Of a DNA stretch of 64,000 nt, positions 24,336 through 36,628 are shown one piece after another. A model generated the notes under the pieces. That model saw nothing but the letters and a program-made list of their open reading frames with translations, did no database searches and was not told where the DNA came from. The DNA is from Poecilobothrus nobilitatus. Taxonomy: Eukaryota; Arthropoda; Insecta; Diptera; Dolichopodidae. The position numbers were made by a program, and so were the translations under genes. Position 1 is the stretch's first letter. Every line of letters starts with the position of its first letter. Where the stretch lies: NCBI GenBank assembly GCA_947095535.1, contig OX352774.1:211408965-211472964 (forward strand). The letters are read 5' to 3'.

Positions 24336-25227
24336 TATTTTTTTTTTTTTTTTATGAAGTTTACTTGTTAAAATTTTATTAATTACTAAAGTCTTTCTTC
24401 ATTTTGTTATATGTTATATTATATACTAAAGTTATTTTTGCTTTAAATTGAATATTATTACTGTTAGTTTTGTTTTTATTTAATTAAAAGTAATTTAAAA
24501 TAATGATAATTACTTGAAATTAATAAAAAAAAAACATCGTTTTATAGTATGTAAAATGAAATTTTGTTCATGTTATAATTTTAGAAAAGGTACATTAAAA
24601 TTAATGATAGAATATAATTAAAACATGATATTCATTTTGAATGAAGGTTAAATAGTTTTTAAAATAAACCTAAAGAATAAATTTAATTACGTTTTTAGTT
24701 TTAGTTATGTTTTTGTAATATTATTGACAAAAGCAATTATATGGTTAATTAACAACACAGTGAATTATTCTACACTGAAGTGTCCAATACACAAAATTAT
24801 CAACAGTGTGTGTACCTTGAAGTCGGCTATATATTTTGACCCTAGTGTCCTACTAATCTCATACTCTTCACTTACAAGTAAATATTTTGATAAAATTTAT
24901 TTACAAGCATATATGGAGCATATATATATATTAGATCCAAAAATAACAAGTTGTAACGATTGCCGTATAATAATTTTATTTTCTTTAAAAATTACTCTAC
25001 TTAGGATGTTTTAAAATGGAAATGGTTGAAAAAAAAAAGGATTAAAATGGTACATTTTTTTTTCTAAGACAGATGGAAATCTTCCAAAGACACCAAGAAT
25101 ACTTTCTTGATAATATCGAGTTCTTACTGGCTAAACCTCAAACTGCCAACGCACAATATTAGCTATTGACTATAAACCGGAAACATTGAATTGAAGAGTG
25201 GGTCTGTAAGGGAAAAATGAATTCGCC
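24336..25227. other. Non-coding stretch upstream of the channel gene
   Basis: AT-rich. The channel's ATG at 24335 is preceded on the minus strand by a 20-base A tract. A 96-codon open frame at 24724-25014 (+) shows no motif, no splice partner and no bias beyond base composition, so I do not call it a gene. The channel promoter presumably lies here, but no element stands out. Confidence 0.5.
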
Positions 25228-25578
25228 CATTATTATTATAATTTTGCTTTATTACTATTAGTGACGGTAGCCATCCACAGTTACAATATGCAGTAGTATT
25301 TAAGGCCTTCCTGCATGAGATAACAATCGCACTGTCACTGTAGTAGCTATTATTATTAGTATTAATTATTAATATTATTATTATTTGCTACATAAGGGCC
25401 ATCAGTGAATTATAATATGCAGTAGTACATAACATCCGGTATAATGTAACTAAAGGTTATACTGTAGCAGCTATTATTGTTATTATTATTCTTAATTGTT
25501 TTGTATGATCCGGCTAGGGTTTGAAGCCAAGACCCTCCGATTGAAAGGATAGGAACTTAAATACGCCGTCATGAGTCA
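25228..25578 (-). mobile_element. tRNA-derived SINE with duplicated body
   Basis: On the minus strand the head (25578-25505) starts TGACTCATGACGGCG. It contains CCTTTCAATCGGAGGGTCTTGG and the B-box-like GGCTTCAAACCC, and matches the head at 59551-59625. The body contains two related units of about 170 bases, each with 'ATATGCAGTAGTA' and 'TGTAG(T/C)AGCTATTATT' on the plus strand. ATT-rich microsatellite joins the units and forms the tail. The bases immediately past the tail (about 25190-25227) may also belong. This is a transposed RNA-polymerase-III-type element, not a working tRNA gene. Confidence 0.7.
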
Positions 25579-28500
25579 AATATTGAGTAAAATTACTATG
25601 AATGATTAAAATAATAATAAAGTATAACAAACTAACATTTTTTCGAAGATGTGGCGCACTTTAGTGACTGCGAATTAATTATTAGTTAGTTATGAGATAT
25701 ATAATAATTTTTTATTAATTTTTCTTTCAATATTAACTGCCATATTCAATTTTTGTCATTAAACTTCATATAAACTTATTGTTTATTTACAAATTGAAAA
25801 TTAAACTGGTCAAACAAATAACTTAAAAATTGAGCTCTTAGAAAAATTTAATGAAATTTGAATTAATTTACTTCAAAATAAGTTAGCAATGGCTCTTTTT
25901 TTATCCATAAAAAAATGTTTAGTATGAGTACGGTATTGTATCTTAAGATTGTCTGTACAACATTAATGGTTGTTTAACCTTTTAAAATTTATAATTTTTT
26001 CTATGTACTTACTGACTACAATTAAGTAGGGTTTTCAATTTTAGTTAAAGAAAAATATCAATAATAAGAGTTAACCTTTAAGAACTTAAATCAACTTAGA
26101 TCAATAAATTTCTTTTGAATAGTATATTGTATGAAGTTTTACCGCAACATATTTGTTTGCAATAAATAAGGATTACGTTTAACTATTATTTCTCATTTAT
26201 GGCTCTGTACTGCTTTGTATAATATAATATTTAGTTATTAAAGGTGATTTTACGCTTGACCGAAAAAGTTTTTTGTCATCTTTAAAGAGCAAGATATTAT
26301 GAAACTAATTTAATTTTTATGAGAATACAATGTGTATAACAAAAACAGTAAATATAATTTAGCAGGAATATCGCGATATTGGAAAATATTTGGGATATTT
26401 TCTAAAAATTGGGTATGTTTTTATTTTATCATAATATATACTTTAATGAAGTAGGTATATCTTTAGAATATCGTGTATATTTTTTTATAATGGGATCACT
26501 CTTTTTGCTCTTTTTTTGCAACTTCTTGATGTATATTTTTGCTGTGTTATTTTTTTCGTACGGTAACATTCAAGAGGAATAAAAATTTGTTTTTACTTAT
26601 TTTAAAATTAAAAAGTGCTTGTTAAGCTAAAGTTTTTCAAAGCAAAAAATCAAACGAAATTTTAAAATGAAAGCAATGATTTCTTTCTTCAAAACCTTAA
26701 AAAGCAGATAATATTTATATTATATATATAAATTTTAGGTAATATTTATAACCTTAAAAGCAGATAAGCATGACATTTACTTTGACATTCTTAATTTATT
26801 AAAAAGAGTGTTGCCGTGAAGAAGAGTTTCTCAAATTGAAATTTTTTAGAAAATTATATGCAGCTGTTAAGTTCTTCTTTAAGTAAAAGTAAAAGCAAAA
26901 ATTCAATATACTATCTTTCTCTTTAGAGCCGATATTGGCTAATCATAAATCCACCTTAATATTTTAAATTTAGTTTTAAATTGAGTTTTAAATTTAAAAA
27001 AGAAAAAAATAAACATAATTTTTATTTTATTTAATTTTTTTTATTTAAATAATAAATTTAAATATGTCAGTAAAATATATTATACATAAAAAAAAAATTC
27101 ATAGAAAAAAATCAATTAAAAAAAATTTTAAATAAAAAATATAAAAATAAATAAAATTCTTTTTTAAATTTATGATTTTTATTAAAAAAAAAAAACAATA
27201 TAAATATTTATTTCAATTGATTTGATTTATTGTATTTTATGATCTCTAAGCATAAAAATGATTTAATTCAATATTAAAGAAAATTTATTTTATACGAGTA
27301 TAAGTTTTTATATTATTGTATTTTATTTAATTTTATATGATATGTTAAAAAAGGAAAAAATTATTGATATTTTAAATAATATTTTAATCTACCATCAAAT
27401 AATAGAAATGTTATAAGTCAAATACAATTCGAAATAATTAGTTTTATAATTATTTTATTTGAAATTTATGAGGAATTTAAAAAAAAAAAAAATATACAAT
27501 AAAAATGAATGAACTTAAAAAGTTCTTTTTACTAAAGTACGTATTCTGTGAGTTAATATGAATAGGTTCAGAAACATTATTACAAGACGTAAATGTTTGC
27601 AACAATAACATTTTTCATAGCAATCAAAAAAAAATTAAAAATTTATATGGTTGGGTATGCAATTTGAAAAACAAAATCCCAAATACAAAATTTCCAGAAT
27701 AAAATCCCGAAATTACGAAATACCGAAAATTAAAGTCCCAAAATTTCAAAATCTCGCATAAACATCCATATATGGATATAAATATTCCGGGAAAGGGGAA
27801 TTCTCCGATTTTGAATCCAAATATTAATACTTACAGTATGCTTACAGTACTTACACACACATATAATACATCCAACTATAATAATTACAGTATTTCATCA
27901 AAAAAAAATTTTATTTTCACATTTCCATATGAAAAATAATTAATTTTGAAAACCCCCGCATATGAAAGTATTGCATTTTGACATTTCACTTAAAAAATAG
28001 TAAATTTTATACAAATTTAGACACTTTTATGAAAAAAAGATTATTTTTGAGGGAACGGGAACTGTCCTTTCTACAAAATTTTTTTTTAATTTTTTTACTG
28101 TTGTTATCTACGTTTTTATGTTTATTTAAATTTATTTTTATTTTTATTGTAAAAAGTTATTCTGTTCCCTTCATAGTTTTCAAAAAACGTTTTTAAGATA
28201 AATAAAAACTATATTAAAACATAAAGATTATTCTTTTTTTTTCATTAAAAAGTTAAGTGACAAATAAAATAATAATAACAACCTTTTTTAAAAAACACTT
28301 TTTTTTGAACTAAAAAGTAGAAAATAAATTTTTCCGCAATTTTCTAAATTATATTGTTGCGATGGAAGAAATTTATTAATTTTTTAATAAATTAAAGAAA
28401 TTTAAAAAAATTTATCTCAATATAGCATTTACATATGAGCCATAAAGCACGTGAAATTCATATGGAGGCACGCTGGAGGCAAAATTTTCAAAATTTAAGT

Positions 28501-30179
28501 TTATAGTTAGTTATGCGTTTAATGCCTGGCGTATGTTACCAGACTGGCGTATTTTAGGCCGGGTTTATCTAGTTCTATTATATTATATGTATAAGGAACT
28601 GTGAACTGTGTTGTATATGAATCCATCTACTTACACCTTACATGCACTTACATTAAATTAAACTTGAATTCAAAATTGTTACTATAAAATTTTGAAATAT
28701 TTTACTAAAATATTTTTTTATCACCTAATAATGTTATTAGTAATTAACTATTTATGTGGTACAATACATGGATGGAGTATAGTTGTTAGATTTGGCTTGG
28801 GAATTCACAAACTTCACTGAATTTCCTCGACAAAATTCAAAATCGTGTTTTATGCCTAACACAAGAAAGGCGTCATGGAAATTATTAGATGGAAATTAGC
28901 ATGGAAATTATTAGATGGGTTAAAATTTATTGTGGGAACTCATTTGTTGTAAGAACTGCTAAAATCTTAGAATATGCATTGATTTAATTAGTTTCCCTAT
29001 GTCGGTAATTTTCCATTCTGCAATTGGCAATTATTTAAAAAGATCCTCAAGTTGTCAATTTCCCTTCCAATTTGCTTCTTTAATATATTTTTTTTCATAC
29101 AAATTTGCCTACAATATGCAGTACTGTAGTTATTCAAGAGATTAAGGCTCTTTTTTTAAAAAATTAAAAAAAAGGTTTAGAAAAATAAACTAGGGAAAAA
29201 ATGCATTATCTAAATGGTTTTTCTTCTAATTCTATTTACAAAACATTGAATAAAGGATTGATCCGTATACCAAAAACGTTTTTTTAATACAAATAAAATG
29301 AAAATAAACAAAAAAACATTTTAATATTAAATTTTATCGTTAATTTTCAGATTCAAACTTTTTCAGTACGTATTTTTCAACTCGTACGAACTTAGTTCTC
29401 TAAGGGTATAAAAAATTTACCACTACGTCTCTTATTGTAAAGGAGATGAGATACATATAGAAAAGTATACATTATATTCTTTCTCATGTTTGAATTCTGT
29501 GTCAATTTAGCTATTAGGCCTCCCTTTATTAGTCTGTCTTCAGGATTGAGTATAGCTACCATATAACTTCTTTCATAATATGTGTATTATAAATAAGTGT
29601 GGATTTAAAATTTTCTCAAATGAAGTTGGGTTTTAACCCAACGACTTCTACAAAATTAAGTTACTCTAACCCAAAAGATTCGGGTAGGTCATTTCTTTTC
29701 CATTTCATTCATTCCATTTGACACAGTATGTCATTTCTTTTGACACAGTCACTTTCCGCATTTTTCTCTTAACTTTTCAGTTAAAAAATTTTATCATTTT
29801 AAAATCGTATAATTAAATTTTACAAAGCAACATTTTATTGTATGAATATATCCATAATGCACTTTTAATTAAGTCTCTTTTTTTAAATGAAGAAATGAAA
29901 AAAAATATGTTAAATGCAGATGAGATACTTAATTCATATATGAATTTATATATTTTTAATTTCATTTTCAGTTTTCAAAATTTCTTTTTTCATTTTAAGT
30001 AAAATTATGAATAATTTATTTTTTAGAACTCCTTCATATGTTATTATTTTAAAATATTTAATATAAAATGCTTGAAAATTTTTTAAAGAAATAAAAAATG
30101 GAAATAACTTCAAATAAAAAAAATAAAGAAAACGAATATTCGGGAATTAATATTGAAACAATTTTTCTTAAAAACATGC
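25579..30179. other. AT-rich non-coding stretch with decayed repeats
   Basis: No gene seen. At 27650-27960 there is a degenerate repeat ('AAATCCCAAATACAAAA', 'ATATTCCGGGAAAGGGG') resembling pieces at 9600-9830 and 57380-57610. At about 29400-29600 a weak DINE-like start occurs (AAGGGTATAAAAAATTTACC, later 'TAGTCTGTCTTCAGG'). The 72-codon frame near 28 kb is low-complexity. Confidence 0.5.
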
Positions 30180-31062
30180 AAGCGACTTATTAATACCCTA
30201 CACCAGAAAATTTCAAATTAAATTAAAAATCCTTAAGTTATTTTAGATAAGTATTTAATATAAACTAAAACCATAAACGATTTTACTAGCTTTGTACAGA
30301 GCATCCTTGTACAAAATTACAAGAGTCTATTTTTATTAATTTCGAAGAAATGCTTGTTAAACTTTGTGGCGTGTGGCAGTTTCTTGAACTGCCTCCCTTT
30401 CCTTCCTTATTCACATTGAATTTCAGAAAGGTAAAAGAGGCATGATTTAACACTCTTGTACAAAATTTCAAGTTTTTATCTTTATTAATTTCATAGATAT
30501 GCTTGTTAAGACTTGATGTCAGCTACCCGAACCGCCACTCCAATTCATCTCAAATTTGAGGGATATAGAGGAAACATTACAGAACATTTTTGTACAAATT
30601 TAAAGATTCTATCTTTATTGATTTTGGACATATGCTTATTTACTCCGGGGCTCGTTCGAAAACTTCCAAAATCCGAATACCAGGCTCTAAATCATAAGGG
30701 TCATAAAGGAAACATGACAGAATACATCCTTCAAAATTTAAAAGTTCTATACCTTTGTTGGTTTTGGAGGTATGCTCGTTTGCTCTTGGAAGCTTCCAAA
30801 ATCCGAATCCATTAACCGATTTTTCCCAGATGCAACCTCCGTCTTTCTTTTGTAATTGGTAACCTACTAAATTTCATCAAGATAACTTTATTAGTTTTTG
30901 AGCTATCGTGCGAACGGACAGACGCACGGACATTGTTAAATCGACTCAGCAGATGCCACTAGTTCAGAATATATATACACATGTCTAACTTGCTTCCTTT
31001 TTGGTGGTTACAAACACCATACCAAAGTTAATATACCATATACTTTAGGGTAGGGTATAAAA
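30180..31062 (-). mobile_element. DINE-1/Helentron-like element, family 1, diverged copy C
   Basis: Read on the minus strand, the 5' end near 31062 is TTATACCCTACCCTAAAG. It continues with 'GGTGTTTGTAACCACCAAAA', 'TATATATTCTGAAC', a GAGTCGATTTAACAATGTCC block, a decayed GTCC tract and 'CGATAGCTCAAAAACTAAT'. Two to four eroded copies of the 142-base unit follow; 'ATTAATTTC' recurs at about 30335 and 30486. The 3' end near 30180 has TAGGGTATTAATAAGTCGC. Lower identity to copies A and B marks it as older. Confidence 0.75.
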
Positions 31063-33754
31063 ATTAGCTTAAGTTTTAATAAGTTCAATGATGAGATGAA
31101 TATAATAAGTTATAAAATGATTGCTATCTATTATTTCACATAAGAGAATATAAATATTATTTAACTTTTTATAATATATTTTTATGTATTATCTACTATT
31201 TTTATATTGTTATTATGAGGCTTATATAAGGTTTATTATTTTTCTTTGATCTTTTTTCTAGTTTTCAAAATTCGTCAAGGAATCAATTAGTCTCACTTTT
31301 ATAATCAAAATTCTTCGATTAAATGAGTATAGCTATTCTAAAAAAAATTAGAATAACTGTACAAGCAGTGTCCTAATAAAATAACTATATTTGTTGATGA
31401 TTTTTCTTTTAAGAGTTTTCACATAGGATAATAATATAACCACTTAGTCATATTATATTTACCTATTAAATAAACTCTGAACCTCTTCACCATATTATAC
31501 CATGATTATGTTTTTACTTAGAAATTCAATTGATTTTAGAATAAAAACTGCGATTTAAAATAAATATTTTACCCTTTTTAAATTATATACTAAATTAGGA
31601 GTATAAAAAAATTTTTTTTATTTTTTTTTCTGTCTTTTGTAAAACATTAACAATATGAACATGTAATTTATATTAGACATATTGTGTAAAGACAACCCCA
31701 TTTATTTAGTTGAAAAAAAATATATATATATTATAAAAATAATTTTTGTCACATATAGAATCATCAAATATAGCACTATTTTATTTTTAAAAATATACCA
31801 AAAAATATATATATGTACATATGGGAAATATCAGAATAGTGGTGTTTGTAAAAAAAGACTCCAGTAATATCCTTATATTGACTAAAATTATTGTAATTAA
31901 ATTTACAAATAAACACGCAAATGCTGAAAAAGCTTAAAATGGGAATGAGAATGCAAAAATAATTGCGAGAGCCATATAAAAATAAAGTATTGCTTATTTA
32001 AAGGATAACTACTAAATATTAATAAAGTCAGGTTAACTTAAATTGCCAAAAATTAATTAATTTTTTAAAAAGAGTTTCTCTAACATATAACAACCTCCAG
32101 TTTTTTTAGAAGAGTACTGTTATACATTTTAAAGTATTTTTTTATGGTAATTGCATTATAGTAACACTTGAAATAATGATTTATTTTTATAAATTATTGT
32201 ATATACATAATTATTATAAACTAATTAATGAAAATAATTTAATAAATTTAATGCATCAATAACTCGGAAAACAACTCCCGAAGCAATTCAGAAAAACATC
32301 AATATCTTTTAACACTAAAAAGCACAAACTATTTACTAACACTGTTAACGAACAACAGTAACTGGCAGTATCTATTATCTATCTGTTTTTATGAAATAAT
32401 TCCATGTATTTTTAATTAAACTCAAATATTTATTATAAATTTTTAATAAATTTCAAAGAAAAATTTCAGGAAGAAAATCGGTAACTTAATAATAAAAGTG
32501 TAAGCCTTTAAAATCAAGAAGAACATCAAAATCTTTCTTCTTAACAATCCTCCCAACAACTTTCCATATTTTCCCGTCTTTATTCCTATTTTCCCAAACC
32601 CAAATAAAACAGTACATTATACAATGGGTCCTTACCTATAATGTTTGCTTTAAAAAGGAACTCTCGTTTACTTGGTTAATGTCCAATACTATCAAAGAGT
32701 ATTCGCTCGTTGATCTCATTGATGCCTTTCAAGATTCCTATCTGTTCCCCGCAAAACAAAAAAAATTGAAACTGATGGGCTTTGATGGGCTTTTGGCATT
32801 AATCACGTAAAATCAGTTATTTACAACGCAATGGAATAAAATTTTAAACTTGGGAGTATCTTCTAGTATTATTAAATTATAAATGAGGTTGATGATAAAA
32901 AATTACTGTGTAATCAAAATTTTTATTTAAGAGAATTTCTATTGAGCGTGTAGCTCATCTTCAAAATTTGTATAGAAAAATAGATTAAGTTCCAAAATTT
33001 TAATAGGTCAAAAACTGACAATTGTTTGTATTTTTATTTATCATTTTAGGTTATTAAAATTAGATTAAATAATTTTTGTCTTTTTCAATTTTGGGGTTTA
33101 TGTCATTGAATTTTATTTCAAAAAAAAAAAAAAATTAATAAACTTCAAGTTATAAAAATTGCATTTGTCATAAGCATAAATTCATATTTTAACATTTTTA
33201 AAGTTGAAGAAAAATGATGAATTGTCATTCACATACAGAGATTAAATGTCAGAAAATTATACATGAATATTTCTGTACATACATAATATATAGGTACGCA
33301 TATTTATATACGAGTATTATAATAAAAACAAAAAAACGCAACTATTATTTTTATTTTTATTATAAGGAACTTGATTTTTATAATAATTTTTGAGTTGACA
33401 CTCAATTGCTTTTGCTTTTTATTTTGTTTGTAGTTAAATTCTTAAAACAGGGATGTGTTTGCGTTTATGTTTTTTTTTTTTTTTACAATTGTGAATTAAA
33501 AATTTTTGAAATTAAAATAAAACAAATGTCAACTTTGATTAACTGTTTTCAAGAAAGGTGTTAGTTTTTGAAAAATTATATATTTATGTTTGTTTTCTAG
33601 AAAAAAATAAAAAAATAAATCAAAATGTTAAAAAAAACTGTCAAATTTTGTTTTTTTAGCATTAATTGTAGTAAATGTAAATGTTGCAAAAAAAAAAAAA
33701 AAATAAAATGCAATGTAAAAATTTTGATTGCTTAATTTTGCTGTAATATTTTAA
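31063..33754. other. AT-rich non-coding stretch
   Basis: No recognised gene or element apart from the open frame listed at 32496-32810. The stretch contains long A and T tracts. Confidence 0.5.
32496..32810 (+). other. Unexplained 105-codon open frame without an early start codon
   Basis: A stop-free frame that is less AT-rich than its flanks. Its later half reads like real protein (FTWLMSN, EYSLVDLIDAF, QDSYLFPAKQKK). It lacks an early Met and ends at TAA 32808-32810. It could be an eroded transposase exon or a chance frame. I recognise no family and see no convincing splice partner. Confidence 0.25.
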
Positions 33755-33870
33755 TATAACTAGGGGCCCCTGTTAATGTGTAGTCAAATTTTATGTTGAA
33801 TCCCAATTCATATAATAGACAGTTGAAGTTTAGAAAAATAGAATTTATGGACAATCCGTAAAAATTCAGA
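33755..33870 (+). repeat. Dispersed repeat starting ACTAGGGGCCCCTG
   Basis: Contains 'AACTAGGGGCCCCTG', 'TTAATGTG', 'AATTCATATAATAGACAG' and 'AGTTTAGAAAAATAGAATTT'. All recur in order on the other strand at 46800-46935. It has no coding capacity and its class is unknown. It may be the 5' end of a longer element cut off before 33915. Confidence 0.6.
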
Positions 33871-33914
33871 AAGCAAAACCAAATTCGTCAAAACACTAAC
33901 TGAAATTATTTTTA

Positions 33915-35488
33915 AAACGAGGAAGAATACAGTTGACTTTGTCAACTCTTAGATACCCGTACGAACCGTTAGTATGTTCACAGCCTGTTACTCTGCTTAC
34001 AATATTATTTTTTTAATATTTTAGTATTTTAAAATAATTTGGGTGAATTTTATAATTTCTCGAACTATGGGTTGTAGATATATTCAAACTATATGTTTAT
34101 ACATTCTTCAAAAGCAAATTCTAACCTTCCACATAACGATTATCAATCCAAAACTTTTTCAAATATTCTATAGTACCATTTAATACTAAGCGGTAAATGT
34201 ATATTAAATTTACTTAGTACAAAATAGTAAATATAATTTTAAATATTATATTATATTATATTTAAATATTCCATTGACAGAATAATTTCTTATAAGTACA
34301 ATAAAATACATATATGTATGTAAATACGGTGCTATATAATATACATCTATACTCTTATCATTCATTCACTAGTGACATACACGATATGTAAATAAACATG
34401 ATATTATATAAGTATGTATATATATTAATATCATATAAATAAAAATTCTTCAAGCAACCGTTATGTTGTTTATTTATTTGCATTTTTATGTACTACGCAT
34501 TATATCCTCAACAATTTCAAATTATCGAGTAAAACAAAATGGAAAAAATTCGTTTTAAAGAAATTTGTTAGAAAATTTGAAAAAATCAACTAACACTTTC
34601 GTCAATTATAAAGTAACCCTATATTATTAAAAAAAGTTGTTAACAGAAATAAGAGTATAATGTTGAAGCTTTAATTTTTGTGTATTACTTCAAAAAAATT
34701 TTAACAGGTGTTCAAGTTACAGGTGTTTAAAAATAGGAAATTTTCAGTTTTTGACCCCTTACAGCTCCTAAACGGGGGGTGATAAAAAAAAAATTTCTGA
34801 AATGACTCATACTTATTTTCAAAGATCTAACTTGTGTCAAAATTTTAGGTTTCCAACTTAAACCGTTTAGAAGATAGAAGGGTTAAAGGATTTTGCAAAA
34901 TTTGAGTTTCGCATAACGGTAAATTAAGACACCGTATGTCACAAATATATATTTATTGTATATATATTTTTAAAGCTAATAAAAGTAGTAATCGTTTGCC
35001 GTTTTCAAAATGAAGATATACCTTATACAACTTGTGCTATAACAATTTAAATATAGAGCTTTTTTGAACCTTTGGGGAGCTGTAGCTCCGTAACGGGTAG
35101 GGCTACAAAAAAAAGTTATTAAAAATAAAATTAATATTTTTGTGAGATCTATCAGTAGTTAAAATTTCATAGCTCTATTGCAAAAAAAATGTCGGGATCT
35201 AAAAGTTAGGTGTTCGAGAGCTACCCTAAGGCTTGGTCCAAACTCAACCAAAAAAAATAGGGAACCTACAAATTACTCCCAAAATATTTTGTGTAAATTT
35301 CAAGATTCTAGCTTTCTTAGTTTTTGAGTTAGCGTGCTGACGGACGGACGGACGGACATGGCTCAAAAGTCTTAGAATTTTTTTCTGATCCGATCCATAC
35401 CTTTGAAGGTATATCTAGCTCGCTTATTTCGAGGTGTTACAAACGGAGGAGTAATTTTATTATACCCGATCCTATCGTACGGGTATAA
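33915..35488 (-). mobile_element. DINE-1/Helentron-like element, family 2, copy D
   Basis: Read on the minus strand, the 5' end near 35488 is the palindrome TTATACCCGTACG ... GGGTATAATAA. Then come 'CCGTTTGTAACACCTCGAAA', 'GCGAGCTAGATATACC', 'CCATGTCCGTCCGTCC' and 'GCTAACTCAAAAACTAAG'. The 3' end near 33915 has the hairpin AGTTGAC-AAA-GTCAACT followed by GTATTCTTCCTCG. The ends and block order are those of a Helentron/DINE-1, but the interior differs from family 1 and shares stretches with family 3 (TTACAGGTGTTTAAAAATAG, CGCATAACGGTAAATT). Non-autonomous. Confidence 0.82.
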
Positions 35489-36628
35489 TAACGCCAAAAT
35501 ATAATTAAATTGTATAAAGAGCCTGTAGTTGGTGTACGTATATTTAGAATTTAGATTATTTGGTATTGTGAGTGAGGACTATTATGTCTGTTTATTTATC
35601 GAGTTCGAAATAAATGTTTTAAAGGTACGTGGTGAAAACAGAATAGGTATCCGTAAAACATTCGGAAAATGCACAAACAAAGGTTGAAGCAAAATACAGT
35701 TAAATTTTTTTAATGAGCAACGTTGTCTGTAACAATATTGCCGTTGTTCGTTTTACCTTGCCCTAATGTCAAAAATTTAAAATCTAAAAAGACCCTATAG
35801 GTATTTGTCGTACAATCCTTGATTAAGATTGTACATGTAACATGGTACAGAGGGCGAGAAAACCGTACAAATATTACCACAATTGTACAAATGGTAACTC
35901 TGCATAAAATTGACATACAAAATATTTAAAAATAAAAAATTATTCAAATTTAATTTTTGTTATAAGAACTGCTGTATACTCAAATTTAAGTATATGAGAA
36001 GAAATTGAATTCAAAAAAGAATACAATTAGAAAATCGCTTCAAATAATCTACAAACATTCATACATAAATGCAACAATTTAATAGAAAAGTAAAAAACCA
36101 AAACAATTATATATTTGAATTTTAAAGAGACTCGCCCGCTGGTTATTCATAAGTACATACTTAGATACGTATTGATTATTAATATCAGATTAATATCATT
36201 CATCATTATTTAAAATTTCAATAATTATTGTGATAAATGACGATTTTCATCAATTTTTAAATTTTTTTCTTTACACATGCATAAGTTAAGTACATTACAT
36301 ACATATAGCATACATATATATTATATAACATAGTACATCACATATATATAAGAATAGTTGAGCCTTTGAGGTCGAGTCGTGTCGAGACTCGTGACTCGAG
36401 AGGAAAAAAAGAATAGAAAAGAAAAGAAAATAATACACAATTTTAAAGAGTGTAAGTGAGAATGTCTCTTATAATTTTGTTTTTTTTTGTTATTCTGTTT
36501 TGTTGTGTACGTTTTGTTACTTCATACTACCCACTATCGTAGGTACCAATTACCATACTACTGTAAGATAAATATAAAATGTATTGTTTATTTTTTATTA
36601 TTAATATTATGTATAGGTTTTATAGTAG
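35489..36628. other. Spacer between the two family 2 copies
   Basis: Apparently single-copy within the window. It holds AT-rich sequence and a GA-rich piece near 36375-36430. The minus-strand frame at 35710-35916 shows no motif and is not called a gene. Confidence 0.5.

Noticed and set aside
24724..25014. 96-codon plus-strand frame upstream of the channel gene
   Set aside because: No motif, no convincing splice sites or partner exons, and composition as expected by chance.
35710..35916. 68-codon minus-strand frame in the spacer between the family 2 copies
   Set aside because: The composition is somewhat protein-like, but no motif is recognisable and the frame is short with no supporting context.
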